Positions 16,706-24,070 of a DNA stretch of 64,000 nucleotides are shown piece after piece. The stretch covers positions 496,001-560,000 of the forward strand of contig CAVQIM010000001.1 of NCBI GenBank assembly GCA_963712595.1. Direction: 5' to 3'. A model generated the notes under the pieces. The model saw only the letters and a list, made by a program, of their open reading frames with translations, was not told the origin of the DNA and made no database searches. Made by a program: the position numbers and the translations under genes. Each line of letters begins with the position of its first letter. Positions within the stretch are counted from its first letter, which is position 1. Source of the DNA: VRUE01 sp963712595 (GTDB lineage: Bacteria > Actinomycetota > Thermoleophilia > Solirubrobacterales > 70-9).

Positions 16706-17704
16706 TTAACGCGGCGGGCCGATGCCCATGCGGTCGCGAACCTCGGCAAGGGTGGTCGAGGCGATCGCCCTCGCCTTCTCGGCGCCGGCGGCGAGAGTTG
16801 CCTCGAGCGCCGCCTCGTCGGGGCGCAGATCGGCGTAGCGCTCGCGGACCGGCGCGAGGAGCTCGACTACCGCCTCGGCCACAGCCCGCTTGAAGTCGCC
16901 GTAGCCCGCGCCCTCGAACTCGCGCTCGACCGCGGCGGGATCGATGCCGCGGGCGACCGCGTAGACGTCGATCAGATTGGTGATGCCGGCCTTGTCCTCG
17001 CCACGCCGCACCTCCCTCCCCGAATCGGTGACGGCGCTGCCGAGCTTCTTGCGAATCGCATCCGCCTCGTCGAGGACGAGGACGGTCCCGGCCTCGGTCC
17101 CGGCCGTCGTCGACATCTTCCGCTCGGGCTCCTGCAGGTCCATGATCCGGGCCCCAACCTCGGGAATGCGGTGCTCGGGCACGACCAAGGCCTCGCCGAA
17201 GCGCTCGTTGAAGCGGCGGGCGATCTCCCGCATCAGCTCGACGTGCTGGCGTTGGTCGTCGCCGACCGGCACCTCCGTCGCCTTGTAGGCGAGCACGTCG
17301 GCGGCCATCAGCACCGGGTAGAAGAAGAGCGCGGCGGGGACCAGCTCCCGCTGCTTGGCGGACTTGTCCTTGAACTGGTGCATGCGGTTGAGGTCGCCGT
17401 GGGAGGTGACGGCGGAGAGCAGCCAGGTCAGCTCGCTCTGCTCGCGCACGTCGGACTGGCGGAAGAGGATGCAGCGCTGCGGGTCGAGCCCAGCTGCAAG
17501 CAGGATCGCCGCGGTGTCATAGAGGCGCTCGCGCAGCTCGGCGGGGTCGAAGGCAACCGAGAGCGCGTGCAGGTCGACGATGCAGAAGATCGCCGGATCG
17601 CCCCGGTCCTGGCCCTCGACGTACTGGCGGATCGCCCCGATGTAGTTGCCGAGGTGCTTGCGGCCGGTCGGCTGGATGCCGGAGAAGACGATCGGGGCGC
17701 TCAC
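16706..17704 (-). CDS. trpS: tryptophanyl-tRNA synthetase
   Basis: Class I aminoacyl-tRNA synthetase charging tRNA-Trp. 332 residues, standard length. The HIGH-type motif is in SGIQPTGRKHLGNYIGAI at about 8-25, and the KMSKS-type motif is RKMSTTAG near 199. GTG start. First gene of the long minus-strand run that continues into scpA, with a strong palindrome just upstream (17729-17815), between it and the MFS gene. Confidence 0.96.
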   Translation of the reverse strand: MSAPIVFSGIQPTGRKHLGNYIGAIRQYVEGQDRGDPAIFCIVDLHALSVAFDPAELRERLYDTAAILLAAGLDPQRCILFRQSDVREQSELTWLLSAVTSHGDLNRMHQFKDKSAKQRELVPAALFFYPVLMAADVLAYKATEVPVGDDQRQHVELMREIARRFNERFGEALVVPEHRIPEVGARIMDLQEPERKMSTTAGTEAGTVLVLDEADAIRKKLGSAVTDSGREVRRGEDKAGITNLIDVYAVARGIDPAAVEREFEGAGYGDFKRAVAEAVVELLAPVRERYADLRPDEAALEATLAAGAEKARAIASTTLAEVRDRMGIGPPR

Positions 17705-17728
17705 GGGCCGGAGCCTAGTTCAGGGTGT

Positions 17729-17815
17729 CGGGACGGGTGCCCCTCGCCCGGACAAGCGTCGCCCTAATGAGGGCGACGCTTTGAGTATCCGCCCGTTCGA
17801 GGGGCACCCGTCCCG
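17729..17815. repeat. nested palindrome between the MFS gene and trpS (element E)
   Basis: Perfect 18-bp outer arms (17729-17746 and 17798-17815, core GGGTGCCCCTC) enclose a second perfect hairpin: a 12-pair stem AAGCGTCGCCCT / AGGGCGACGCTT with a four-base AATG loop (17754-17781). The outer arm shares CGGGTGCCCCTC with the arms of the family B element at 40956. It occupies nearly all of the space between the MFS stop and the trpS start and may terminate the MFS transcript, though no T-run follows. Confidence 0.8.
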
Positions 17816-17819
17816 ACCC

Positions 17820-19427
17820 TTAGGCGGGCTCGGTGGCCGGCTCGGGAGGCGCAGAGTCAGCTTCGAAGCCGTGGCCGCACTCGCCGGCCTGAGCGGAGCC
17901 CCTGCTTGGAAGAGCTTCCCTCCTTCGATGCGGGTTCTCGATGCCGACGCCGGCGATGGCGCCGCCGACGATCATCAGGATGCCGGCGATGCCGATGCCG
18001 AGATGGAAGGCGGAGGTCGAAGCGTCGGCCGAGGCGCTGCTCACCGTGGCGGCCTGACCCGGCGGCAGGGAGTCGGTCTTAGGAACCGCCAGTGGCTGCG
18101 CCTTGGCGTCGGACACGGTCCGCTCGGCGCGGGGACCGAGCGGGCGCTCGCCGAGGTTCGAGTCGAGGGCCGAGCCGAAGTAGGCCGAGATCACGGCTCC
18201 AAGGACAGCGATCGCCAGCAAGCCGGCAACCCGGGCAATGCCGTTGTTGACACCGGAGGCGATGCCGACGTGGCGCTCCTCGACCGAGTCGAGCACGGTC
18301 GCCGTCAGCGGCGCCACCGTGGCCGAGAGGCCGAGCCCGAAGACGAGGATCGCCGGCAGCACATCGGTGACGTAGTCCGCATTCGAACCGACCCGCAGCA
18401 GCATCAGCAGGCCGATGCCGCCGACGATCGGGCCGACGGTCATCGGCAGTCGCGGCCCGGTGCCGGAGGCGAGCCTGCCCCAGCGGGGCGAGAGGAAGAA
18501 GAGGATCAAGGAGACCGGCGTGGTCGCCAGGCCCGCCTCTATCGGCGTGTAGCCGGCTACCTGCTGGAGGAAGAGGCCGACGAAGAAGAGGCCGCCGATC
18601 AGCCCCGCGTAGGCGGACAGCGTGGTCACGTTGGCGACCCAGAAGTTGCGGATCCGAAACAGGGAGAGCTCGAGCATCGGGTGGCGGGCGCGGGCCTCGT
18701 GCAGGGCGAAGAGGGCGAAGCAGGCGATGCCGGCGATGAACGGAACCCAAACCACCGGGTCTCCCCAGCCGCGGCTGGGCTGCTCGATCAGGGCGAAGAC
18801 GGGGCCGCCGAGCCCGGCGGCGGAGAGCCCGATCCCCAGCCAGTCGATGCCGCGGAAGGCGTCCGGGTCGCGGCTCTCTTTCACTGAGTGGAGGGTCAGC
18901 GCGACCGTGACCACGATCAGCGGCAGGTTGACCCAGAAGACCGCCCGCCAGCTGATCGCCTCGACCAGCGCGCCCCCACCGGCCGGCCCGAGCACTGTCG
19001 CGATCCCGGTCCAGGCGGTCCAGGTGCCGACCGCCTTGCCCCGCGCCGCGCCCTCGAAGGTGGCGGCGACGATCGCCAGCGAGCCGGGGACCAGCAGCGC
19101 CCCGGCGATCCCCTGCAGCGCCCGGGCCGCCACCAGGACCTCGACCGTGGGGGCGATCGCGCAGAGCAGCGAGGTCGCGGCGAAGGCGATCAGCCCGATC
19201 ACGAACATCCTCCGCCTGCCGAACTGGTCGCCGAGGGACCCCCCGACGAGGAGCAGCGAGACCAGCGTCAGCATGTAGGCCTCGACCACCCACTGCTGCC
19301 CGGCCAGATTGGCGTCGAGGCCATCGCTGATCGCCGGCAACGCCACGTTGACGACGGTCGAGTCGAGGAAGACGATCGTCGAGCCGAGGATCGTCGCGAC
19401 CAGCGTCAGGCGCTGTTGGCGTGACAC
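17820..19427 (-). CDS. MFS drug-efflux transporter, DHA2 (14-TM) family
   Basis: Proton-driven multidrug exporter of the EmrB/QacA type. 535 residues with about 14 hydrophobic segments. Motif C-like and DHA2 signatures are present: FLDSTVVNVALPAI (motif D1 region), GGSLGDQFGRRRMF (motif A), and GIAGALLVPGSLAIV followed by WRAVFWVNLPLIV. The C-terminal tail of about 40 residues is hydrophilic. GTG start. A TGACC-N5-GGTCA inverted repeat at 19455-19469, just upstream, could be a regulator site. Substrate cannot be inferred. Same strand as the ABC exporter upstream, with 103 bp between. Confidence 0.9.
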   Translation of the reverse strand: MSRQQRLTLVATILGSTIVFLDSTVVNVALPAISDGLDANLAGQQWVVEAYMLTLVSLLLVGGSLGDQFGRRRMFVIGLIAFAATSLLCAIAPTVEVLVAARALQGIAGALLVPGSLAIVAATFEGAARGKAVGTWTAWTGIATVLGPAGGGALVEAISWRAVFWVNLPLIVVTVALTLHSVKESRDPDAFRGIDWLGIGLSAAGLGGPVFALIEQPSRGWGDPVVWVPFIAGIACFALFALHEARARHPMLELSLFRIRNFWVANVTTLSAYAGLIGGLFFVGLFLQQVAGYTPIEAGLATTPVSLILFFLSPRWGRLASGTGPRLPMTVGPIVGGIGLLMLLRVGSNADYVTDVLPAILVFGLGLSATVAPLTATVLDSVEERHVGIASGVNNGIARVAGLLAIAVLGAVISAYFGSALDSNLGERPLGPRAERTVSDAKAQPLAVPKTDSLPPGQAATVSSASADASTSAFHLGIGIAGILMIVGGAIAGVGIENPHRRREALPSRGSAQAGECGHGFEADSAPPEPATEPA

Positions 19428-19530
19428 CCGCCGAGTCTAGGAGAACCGGGTGCCTGACCAAGCAGGTCAAGGACGAGAGAGGGAGTGTGCTTCTGCACAT
19501 GACCGACCGAGGACGCCGAGATGCGCAGCG

Positions 19531-20304
19531 TCAGGCGCCCGGTTCGCGCAGCTGCTGGGCGGGGGTGAAGAAGTTGCGGTAGGCGAGCGTCGTCGCCACC
19601 AGAGCGGCGATCGCGACGCTGCCGAGCAGCGCGTAGAGGAGGATCAGCTGCAGGCGCACGGCGTCGGTCGGGTTGGCGCCGGCCAGCAGCATGCCGACCA
19701 TCGTCCCCGGGAAGAAGATCAGCCCGGTCGTCTTGGTCGAGTCGATCAGCGCGATCATCCCCGAGCGCAGGGCGCGTCGGACGATCGGCTGCGCCGCTTC
19801 CTGCGCGGTCGCCCCGAGCGCCAGCGTCGCCTCGATCCGCGACCGCGAGTCGGCCATCTCGTCGCCGAGGCGGTTGAGCGCCACGGCCGAGGCGGTCATC
19901 GCGTTGCCGATCACCATGCCGCCGACCGGGACCAGGTAGCGCGGCGTCGCTTCGAAGACGCCGAGGGCGACGACGAGGCCGAGGGTGGTCGCCCCGGCGG
20001 CGGCGAGCGCGACGAGCAGCGGCCAGAAGGCGTCCGGCACCTTCCTGGCTCGACCGCGCGCCGTGAGCGCGCCGAAGAACACCATCGCCGCCAGCAGGGC
20101 GAAGACGAGCCAGATCGTGTCGGCGTCGAAGATCAGCTTGATCACGTAGCCGATCGCGGTCAGCTGGATGAACGACCGGACCGTCGCGATGCCGATGTCG
20201 CGCTCGAGATCCGCCTTGCGCCAGAAGGAGACTGCGGCGGCGAGCGCGACGAGGGTGAGGGTCGCGGCGACCTGGCCGGCCGAGACGTGGATCGAGGTGC
20301 TCAC
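19531..20304 (-). CDS. fetB: FetB/UPF0014-family ABC exporter permease
   Basis: Integral membrane subunit of a FetAB-type exporter, a family linked to iron export and oxidative stress in E. coli. 257 residues with about seven hydrophobic segments. Family blocks: RSFIQLTAIGYVIKLIF, YLVPVGGMVIGNAMTASAVALNRL, EATLALGATAQEAAQP and the highly conserved IPLIDSTKT-like segment (MIALIDSTKTTGLIFFPGTMVGMLLAG). GTG start overlaps the stop of the ATPase gene (GTGA). The substrate here is not proven. Confidence 0.88.
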   Translation of the reverse strand: MSTSIHVSAGQVAATLTLVALAAAVSFWRKADLERDIGIATVRSFIQLTAIGYVIKLIFDADTIWLVFALLAAMVFFGALTARGRARKVPDAFWPLLVALAAAGATTLGLVVALGVFEATPRYLVPVGGMVIGNAMTASAVALNRLGDEMADSRSRIEATLALGATAQEAAQPIVRRALRSGMIALIDSTKTTGLIFFPGTMVGMLLAGANPTDAVRLQLILLYALLGSVAIAALVATTLAYRNFFTPAQQLREPGA

Positions 20305-20975
20305 GCCAACACCTGCTCCAGCGGCCCCGCCTCCGCCGCGCGCCCGCTCTCCATCCGCACCACCCACTCGCCGAGCCGCCGCGCCTGCTCGGGGTCGTGG
20401 CTGACGAGGACGATCGAGATCTCGAGCTCGCGGCGCAGCTCGGCCAGGGTCGCCTCGATCGCGTCGCGCGCGGCATGGTCGAGGGCCGAGGTCGGCTCGT
20501 CGAGCAGCAGCACTGCGGGCTCCTGGACGAGAGCGCGAGCAAGCATCGCCCGCTGCTGCTCGCCGACGGAGAGCTTGCCGACGTCGCGCTCGGCGAATTC
20601 GGCATCGAGGCCGGCGAGCCGAAGGCAGCGCTGGGCGTCGGGCCGCTTGCCGGCGAGCGTTGCGGCGTAGGCCAAGTTCGACCCCACCGTCCCCTCCAAC
20701 AGCGAAGGCAGCTGCGGGACCAGCGAGACCTGGCGCCGCAGCGCCAGCGGATCGTAGGAATCGAGCCGCCGCCCGCGGTAGGAGATCGCACCCCGATCGG
20801 GATCGGCCAACCGATTGAGCAGCCGCAGCAACGTCGACTTGCCGGCGCCGGACGGCCCCACGATCGCCGTCGCTCCAACCGGTATCTCGGCGTTGACAGC
20901 GTCGAGAACCCGGCGACCGCCGCGGGTCAGGCTGACCTCGCTCAGCTCGAACAGCACCGCCGCATGATCTCGCAC
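20301..20975 (-). CDS. fetA: FetA-like ABC transporter ATP-binding subunit
   Basis: ATPase partner of the adjacent permease. About 224 residues. Walker A is GPSGAGKST, the Q-loop is SLVPQLPSLLEG, the signature is LSVGEQQRAMLARAL, Walker B is VLLLDEPTSALD, and the switch histidine is in LVSHDPEQA. LSVGE replaces the more common LSGGE. The start is uncertain: GTG at 20975 is chosen, with TTG at 20984 and GTG at 20957 as alternatives, GGGAGG lying just upstream. Divergent from ku, whose start is about 80 bp away. Confidence 0.87.
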   Translation of the reverse strand: MRDHAAVLFELSEVSLTRGGRRVLDAVNAEIPVGATAIVGPSGAGKSTLLRLLNRLADPDRGAISYRGRRLDSYDPLALRRQVSLVPQLPSLLEGTVGSNLAYAATLAGKRPDAQRCLRLAGLDAEFAERDVGKLSVGEQQRAMLARALVQEPAVLLLDEPTSALDHAARDAIEATLAELRRELEISIVLVSHDPEQARRLGEWVVRMESGRAAEAGPLEQVLA

Positions 20976-21057
20976 GCCTCGCAAGATGCCTCCCGCGGCG
21001 GCCGTCGGTTTGCGGGCACCGGTGCCCGGCTGGAAGAATCCGGGTAGGTGATTGCCG

Positions 21058-21957
21058 ATGGCTAGAGCAATTTGGAGCGGCTCGATCAGCTTCGGGCTGC
21101 TCAACGTGCCCGTGAAGCTCTACAGCGCGGTGGCCCGGCGCAGCATCGGTCTGCGCGAAATCCGCGAGTCCGACGGCGCCCGCATCCGCCACAAGCGCGT
21201 CGCCGAGGGCACCGACGAAGAGGTCCCCTACGAGGGCATCGTCAAAGCCTTCGAGCTGGCGCCCGACCAGTACGTGCCGCTGAGCAAGGACGAGCTTGCC
21301 TCGCTCGACCCGAAGAAGACGCGCGCAATCGAGGTCCAGGACTTCGTCGACCTCGACCAGATCGACCCGATCTACTTCAACAGCCCCTACTACCTCGGCC
21401 CCGCCGACGGCGCCGAGCGGGCCTACTCGCTGCTGGCGCAGGCGATGGAGAAATCGGGCAAGGTCGCCGTCGCCCGCTTCGTCCTGCGCAACAAAGAGAG
21501 CCTCGCCGCGATCCGCCCCGCAGACGGCGTGCTGACGCTGACCACGATGCGCTTCGCCGACGAGGTCGTGCCGCCCTCCGACCTGGACGACGTGCTTCCA
21601 GACGAGGCGCCGTCGGTCGCCAAGAAGGAGGTCGAGATGGCGGAAGCGCTGATCGACTCGCTGACCCGCGACTTCGACCCGACGATCTACCGCGACGAGT
21701 ATCGCGAGGAGCTGCTGGCGATGATCGAACGCAAGGCCGAGGGCAAGGAGCTGGTCTCGCCGCCGACAGAGGAAGCGGAGCCGACCCAGGCGCCGGACCT
21801 GATGGCGGCGCTGGAGGAGAGCATCGCCGCAGTGAAAGGCGAGCGCGACGGCAAGGCGGCGAAGAAACCCGCCGCCAAGAAACGCCGGGCGCCGGCGAAG
21901 AAACCGGCGGCGAAGAAACGCTCCTCCTCCCGGGCCAAGTCGAAGTCCTCGAAATAG
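21058..21957 (+). CDS. ku: Ku DNA-end-binding protein
   Basis: Bacterial Ku homodimer subunit that binds double-strand ends in non-homologous end joining. 299 residues. The beta-barrel core begins ARAIWSGSISFGLLNVPVKLYSA, the family hallmark. DFVDLDQIDPIYFNSPYYL and YSLLAQAMEKSGKVAVARFVLR follow. The C-terminus (about 255-299) is a Lys/Ala-rich tail with PAAKK-type repeats, like the extended tails of other actinobacterial Ku proteins that contact DNA. ATG at 21058 follows AGGTGA; a TTG two codons earlier is in frame. Forms a unit with the LigD-type polymerase immediately downstream. Confidence 0.96.
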   Translation: MARAIWSGSISFGLLNVPVKLYSAVARRSIGLREIRESDGARIRHKRVAEGTDEEVPYEGIVKAFELAPDQYVPLSKDELASLDPKKTRAIEVQDFVDLDQIDPIYFNSPYYLGPADGAERAYSLLAQAMEKSGKVAVARFVLRNKESLAAIRPADGVLTLTTMRFADEVVPPSDLDDVLPDEAPSVAKKEVEMAEALIDSLTRDFDPTIYRDEYREELLAMIERKAEGKELVSPPTEEAEPTQAPDLMAALEESIAAVKGERDGKAAKKPAAKKRRAPAKKPAAKKRSSSRAKSKSSK

Positions 21958-21960
21958 ACG

Positions 21961-22878
21961 GTGGCTTCCAGCCGTCAGGTCGAGGTCGATGGGCGGGAGC
22001 TGAAGCTCACCAACCTCGACAAGGTCCTCTACCCCAAGGCTGGCTTCAGCAAGGGTGAGGTCGTCGACTATTACGCCAAGGCCGCGCCGGCGATCGTCCC
22101 CCACCTCGCCGGCCGGGCGCTGACCCTGCGCCGCTTCCCCGAAGGCGTCGACGACACCGACGCTGCCTTCTTCGAGAAGCGCTGCCCCAAGCACCGGCCC
22201 GAGTGGGTGCAGACCACCCGGGTGCTTGCCGGCCCCCACTCCGGGCACATCGACTTCTGCGTCTGCGAAGACCGGGCGACGCTGATCTGGATGGCCCAGC
22301 TGGCCGCGATCGAGCTCCATCCCTCCCTCTCCCTCGGCGAGAAGCACGAGCGACCGACCGTGCTCGCCTTCGACCTCGATCCGGGCCCGCCGGCCGAAGT
22401 GCTCGACTGCAGCCGCGTGGCGCTGCGGCTGCGGGAGGTCTTCGACCACGTCGGGCTCGAGTGCTTCGCGAAGACCTCGGGCTCGAAGGGCCTGCAGGTC
22501 TACGCGCCGCTGAACACGGCCGTCACCTACGACGAGACGCGCCCCTTCGCCCAGGCCATCGCCCAGCTGCTGGCCAAGCAGACGCCGGACGAGGTGATCG
22601 CCAAGATGGGCAAGAAGACCCTGCGCAAAGGCAAGGTCCTGATCGACTGGTACCAGAACAACGAACGCAAGACGACGATCGCCGTCTACTCCCTGCGAGC
22701 CCGCGAACGCCCCACGGTCTCGACCCCGGTCACCTGGGACGAGGTCGAGCGCGCGGTGGACAAAGGAGACGCGGATTCCCTGGTCTTCGAGGCGAGCGAC
22801 GTTCTGGAGCGGCTCGAGCGACACGGCGACCTCTTCGCCCCGGTCCTCGAGCTGAAGCAGAACCTCCCCGAGCTCTAA
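21961..22878 (+). CDS. LigD-type NHEJ polymerase/primase domain protein
   Basis: Stand-alone PrimPol (LigD polymerase domain) that fills in or adds nucleotides at broken ends. 305 residues. Start LTNLDKVLYPKAGFSKGEVVDYY is characteristic. The metal-binding pair is in FDLDPG near 139-144, and TSGSKGLQVYAPL carries the conserved Ser-Lys pocket. IDWYQNNERKTTIAVYSLRA is a further family block. GTG start only three bases after the ku stop, so the two are translated together. No ligase or phosphoesterase domain is attached and none is in the window, so a separate ATP-dependent ligase is expected elsewhere. Confidence 0.94.
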   Translation: MASSRQVEVDGRELKLTNLDKVLYPKAGFSKGEVVDYYAKAAPAIVPHLAGRALTLRRFPEGVDDTDAAFFEKRCPKHRPEWVQTTRVLAGPHSGHIDFCVCEDRATLIWMAQLAAIELHPSLSLGEKHERPTVLAFDLDPGPPAEVLDCSRVALRLREVFDHVGLECFAKTSGSKGLQVYAPLNTAVTYDETRPFAQAIAQLLAKQTPDEVIAKMGKKTLRKGKVLIDWYQNNERKTTIAVYSLRARERPTVSTPVTWDEVERAVDKGDADSLVFEASDVLERLERHGDLFAPVLELKQNLPEL

Positions 22879-24026
22879 TCGAAACGCCAGTGCCGCCACT
22901 GGCGGACCCAGAGGGCGAAGACCGGATCGACCATGCCAAGCATGTTGCCCTCCTCGCCGACACGGAAGAGCACGCCCTCATCCACAAGCCGCTTAGCCGC
23001 GTCCGGCGCCGCCGAGCCAGCCGGCAGACCATGGACCTCGCGGCTGACCCGGCCCGTGAGGCTCTGTACATCAGAGGCGATGGCCTCCACGACCCCCGCC
23101 TCAATACGGGAGAAGGAGTCCCATGTCGCCTCGAAGTCGCCCTGCAGATAGTCCCAGGCCTCGTTGTAGGCGCCCTCCCTGGCATAGTCATCGGCGCTTG
23201 CCCCCTCGTCGGTGTGCCGCCAGAGAAGGTGGGCGAAGAGCATCGCCCGCTGAGGATGGCCGTCGACCAGGTCGAGCAGCCAGCCAAGGGCGTCATCCAC
23301 ATCTCGCCCGGTGCGGGCGAACCGGTCCTCGATGTACGTGGCGAGCACATCACGCGGAAGCCGTCCCAACTGCAAAGGCGCCGCCTGTCCATAGAAGGGT
23401 CGACGCCGATCGGCGAAGAGCGAGCGCATCATCCCGGGATGCGAACCGCTGAACACGTAAGTGACGCCGCCGCCGTGGTGCTGGATGACGCTGCGAATCA
23501 CGGCATCGAGATCTGCTTGCAACACCGCTTGGAACTCATCGAATGCCACCAGAATCGGACGATTGGTTCTTTCATGCAGTCGCAAGGGCAGATCGAGGGC
23601 ATCGAGCAGCGCTCGCTCGCCGGCTTCGCCCGCGCCGAGCGACAGCGACGCGCCGCCGATAGGCGCGTGGAGCCCTATGCTGCCCCCGCGCCTACTCAGG
23701 GCGGCGTAGGCCTTGCGGAACGGTCCCGCCGGTAGCGCCTCGTACGCCCGCTGGATCTGAGCAGCCATCTGCCCCGGTGTTCGGGCGCCATAGAGATCGA
23801 CAAGCACAGCGCCGGCCCCATCCCTCCTGGCATCCGTGACGGCCCGGTTCAGCAGACTGGTCTTACCGTAGTCGCGAGGACTGGCTAGGCGAGTGTTGAC
23901 GCCTGCCTCCCGTCGCTCGGCGAGCAAGGCGAGCTCCGCTTCACGATCCACCAATTCGTTGGGCGCCAAGGGACGGGCGAAGACGAACGGGTTCGTGCTG
24001 ACTGTCGTACGCTGACTACGTTCCAT
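22875..24026 (-). CDS. AAA-type ATPase (archaeal-type ATPase_2 family)
   Basis: 383-residue ATPase. The P-loop reads ASPRDYGKTSLL (about 48-59); the family usually has GPRRxGKTSL, so the first glycine is replaced but the GKT is intact. Walker B is ILVAFDEFQAV, with the DEFQ typical of this family, and the sensor segment is YVFSGSHPGMMRSLF. A C-terminal winged-helix region follows (about 300-383). Such proteins are often mobile, single genes in archaea and bacteria, with poorly known roles. It ends convergently with ligD, sharing the CTAA bases. Codon use includes more ATA- and AGA-type codons than its neighbours, hinting at acquisition. Confidence 0.8.
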   Translation of the reverse strand: MERSQRTTVSTNPFVFARPLAPNELVDREAELALLAERREAGVNTRLASPRDYGKTSLLNRAVTDARRDGAGAVLVDLYGARTPGQMAAQIQRAYEALPAGPFRKAYAALSRRGGSIGLHAPIGGASLSLGAGEAGERALLDALDLPLRLHERTNRPILVAFDEFQAVLQADLDAVIRSVIQHHGGGVTYVFSGSHPGMMRSLFADRRRPFYGQAAPLQLGRLPRDVLATYIEDRFARTGRDVDDALGWLLDLVDGHPQRAMLFAHLLWRHTDEGASADDYAREGAYNEAWDYLQGDFEATWDSFSRIEAGVVEAIASDVQSLTGRVSREVHGLPAGSAAPDAAKRLVDEGVLFRVGEEGNMLGMVDPVFALWVRQWRHWRFD

Positions 24027-24029
24027 TTA

Positions 24030-24065
24030 CTACGTTGAAACGTAGCAAACCATACGCTAAAGCGT
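24030..24065. promoter_or_regulatory. paired palindromes upstream of the AAA ATPase
   Basis: Two short perfect palindromes sit directly 5' of the ATPase ATG: CTACGTT-TC-AACGTAG (24030-24045) and ACGCT-TT-AGCGT (24054-24065). They fill the 44 bp between the gcvPB stop and the ATPase start, and an ACGTAG half-site recurs just inside the gene. They look like operator sites, possibly for autoregulation. The stretch is noticeably AT-richer than its surroundings. Confidence 0.5.
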
Positions 24066-24070
24066 GCGAA

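Noticed and set aside
16058..17767. A 569-codon plus-strand open frame opposite scpA and trpS
   Set aside because: Antisense shadow in GC-rich DNA; no domain pattern, while trpS and scpA are unmistakable.
19531..22899. A 1122-codon minus-strand open frame running antisense across ku and ligD
   Set aside because: The strand opposite the Ku/LigD codons stays open because of GC bias; only its last 257 codons (fetB) show family conservation.
22203..23735. A 510-codon plus-strand open frame over ligD and the AAA ATPase
   Set aside because: Both overlapped genes have clear family motifs in other frames, and this translation is low-complexity Arg/Gly/Ala text.
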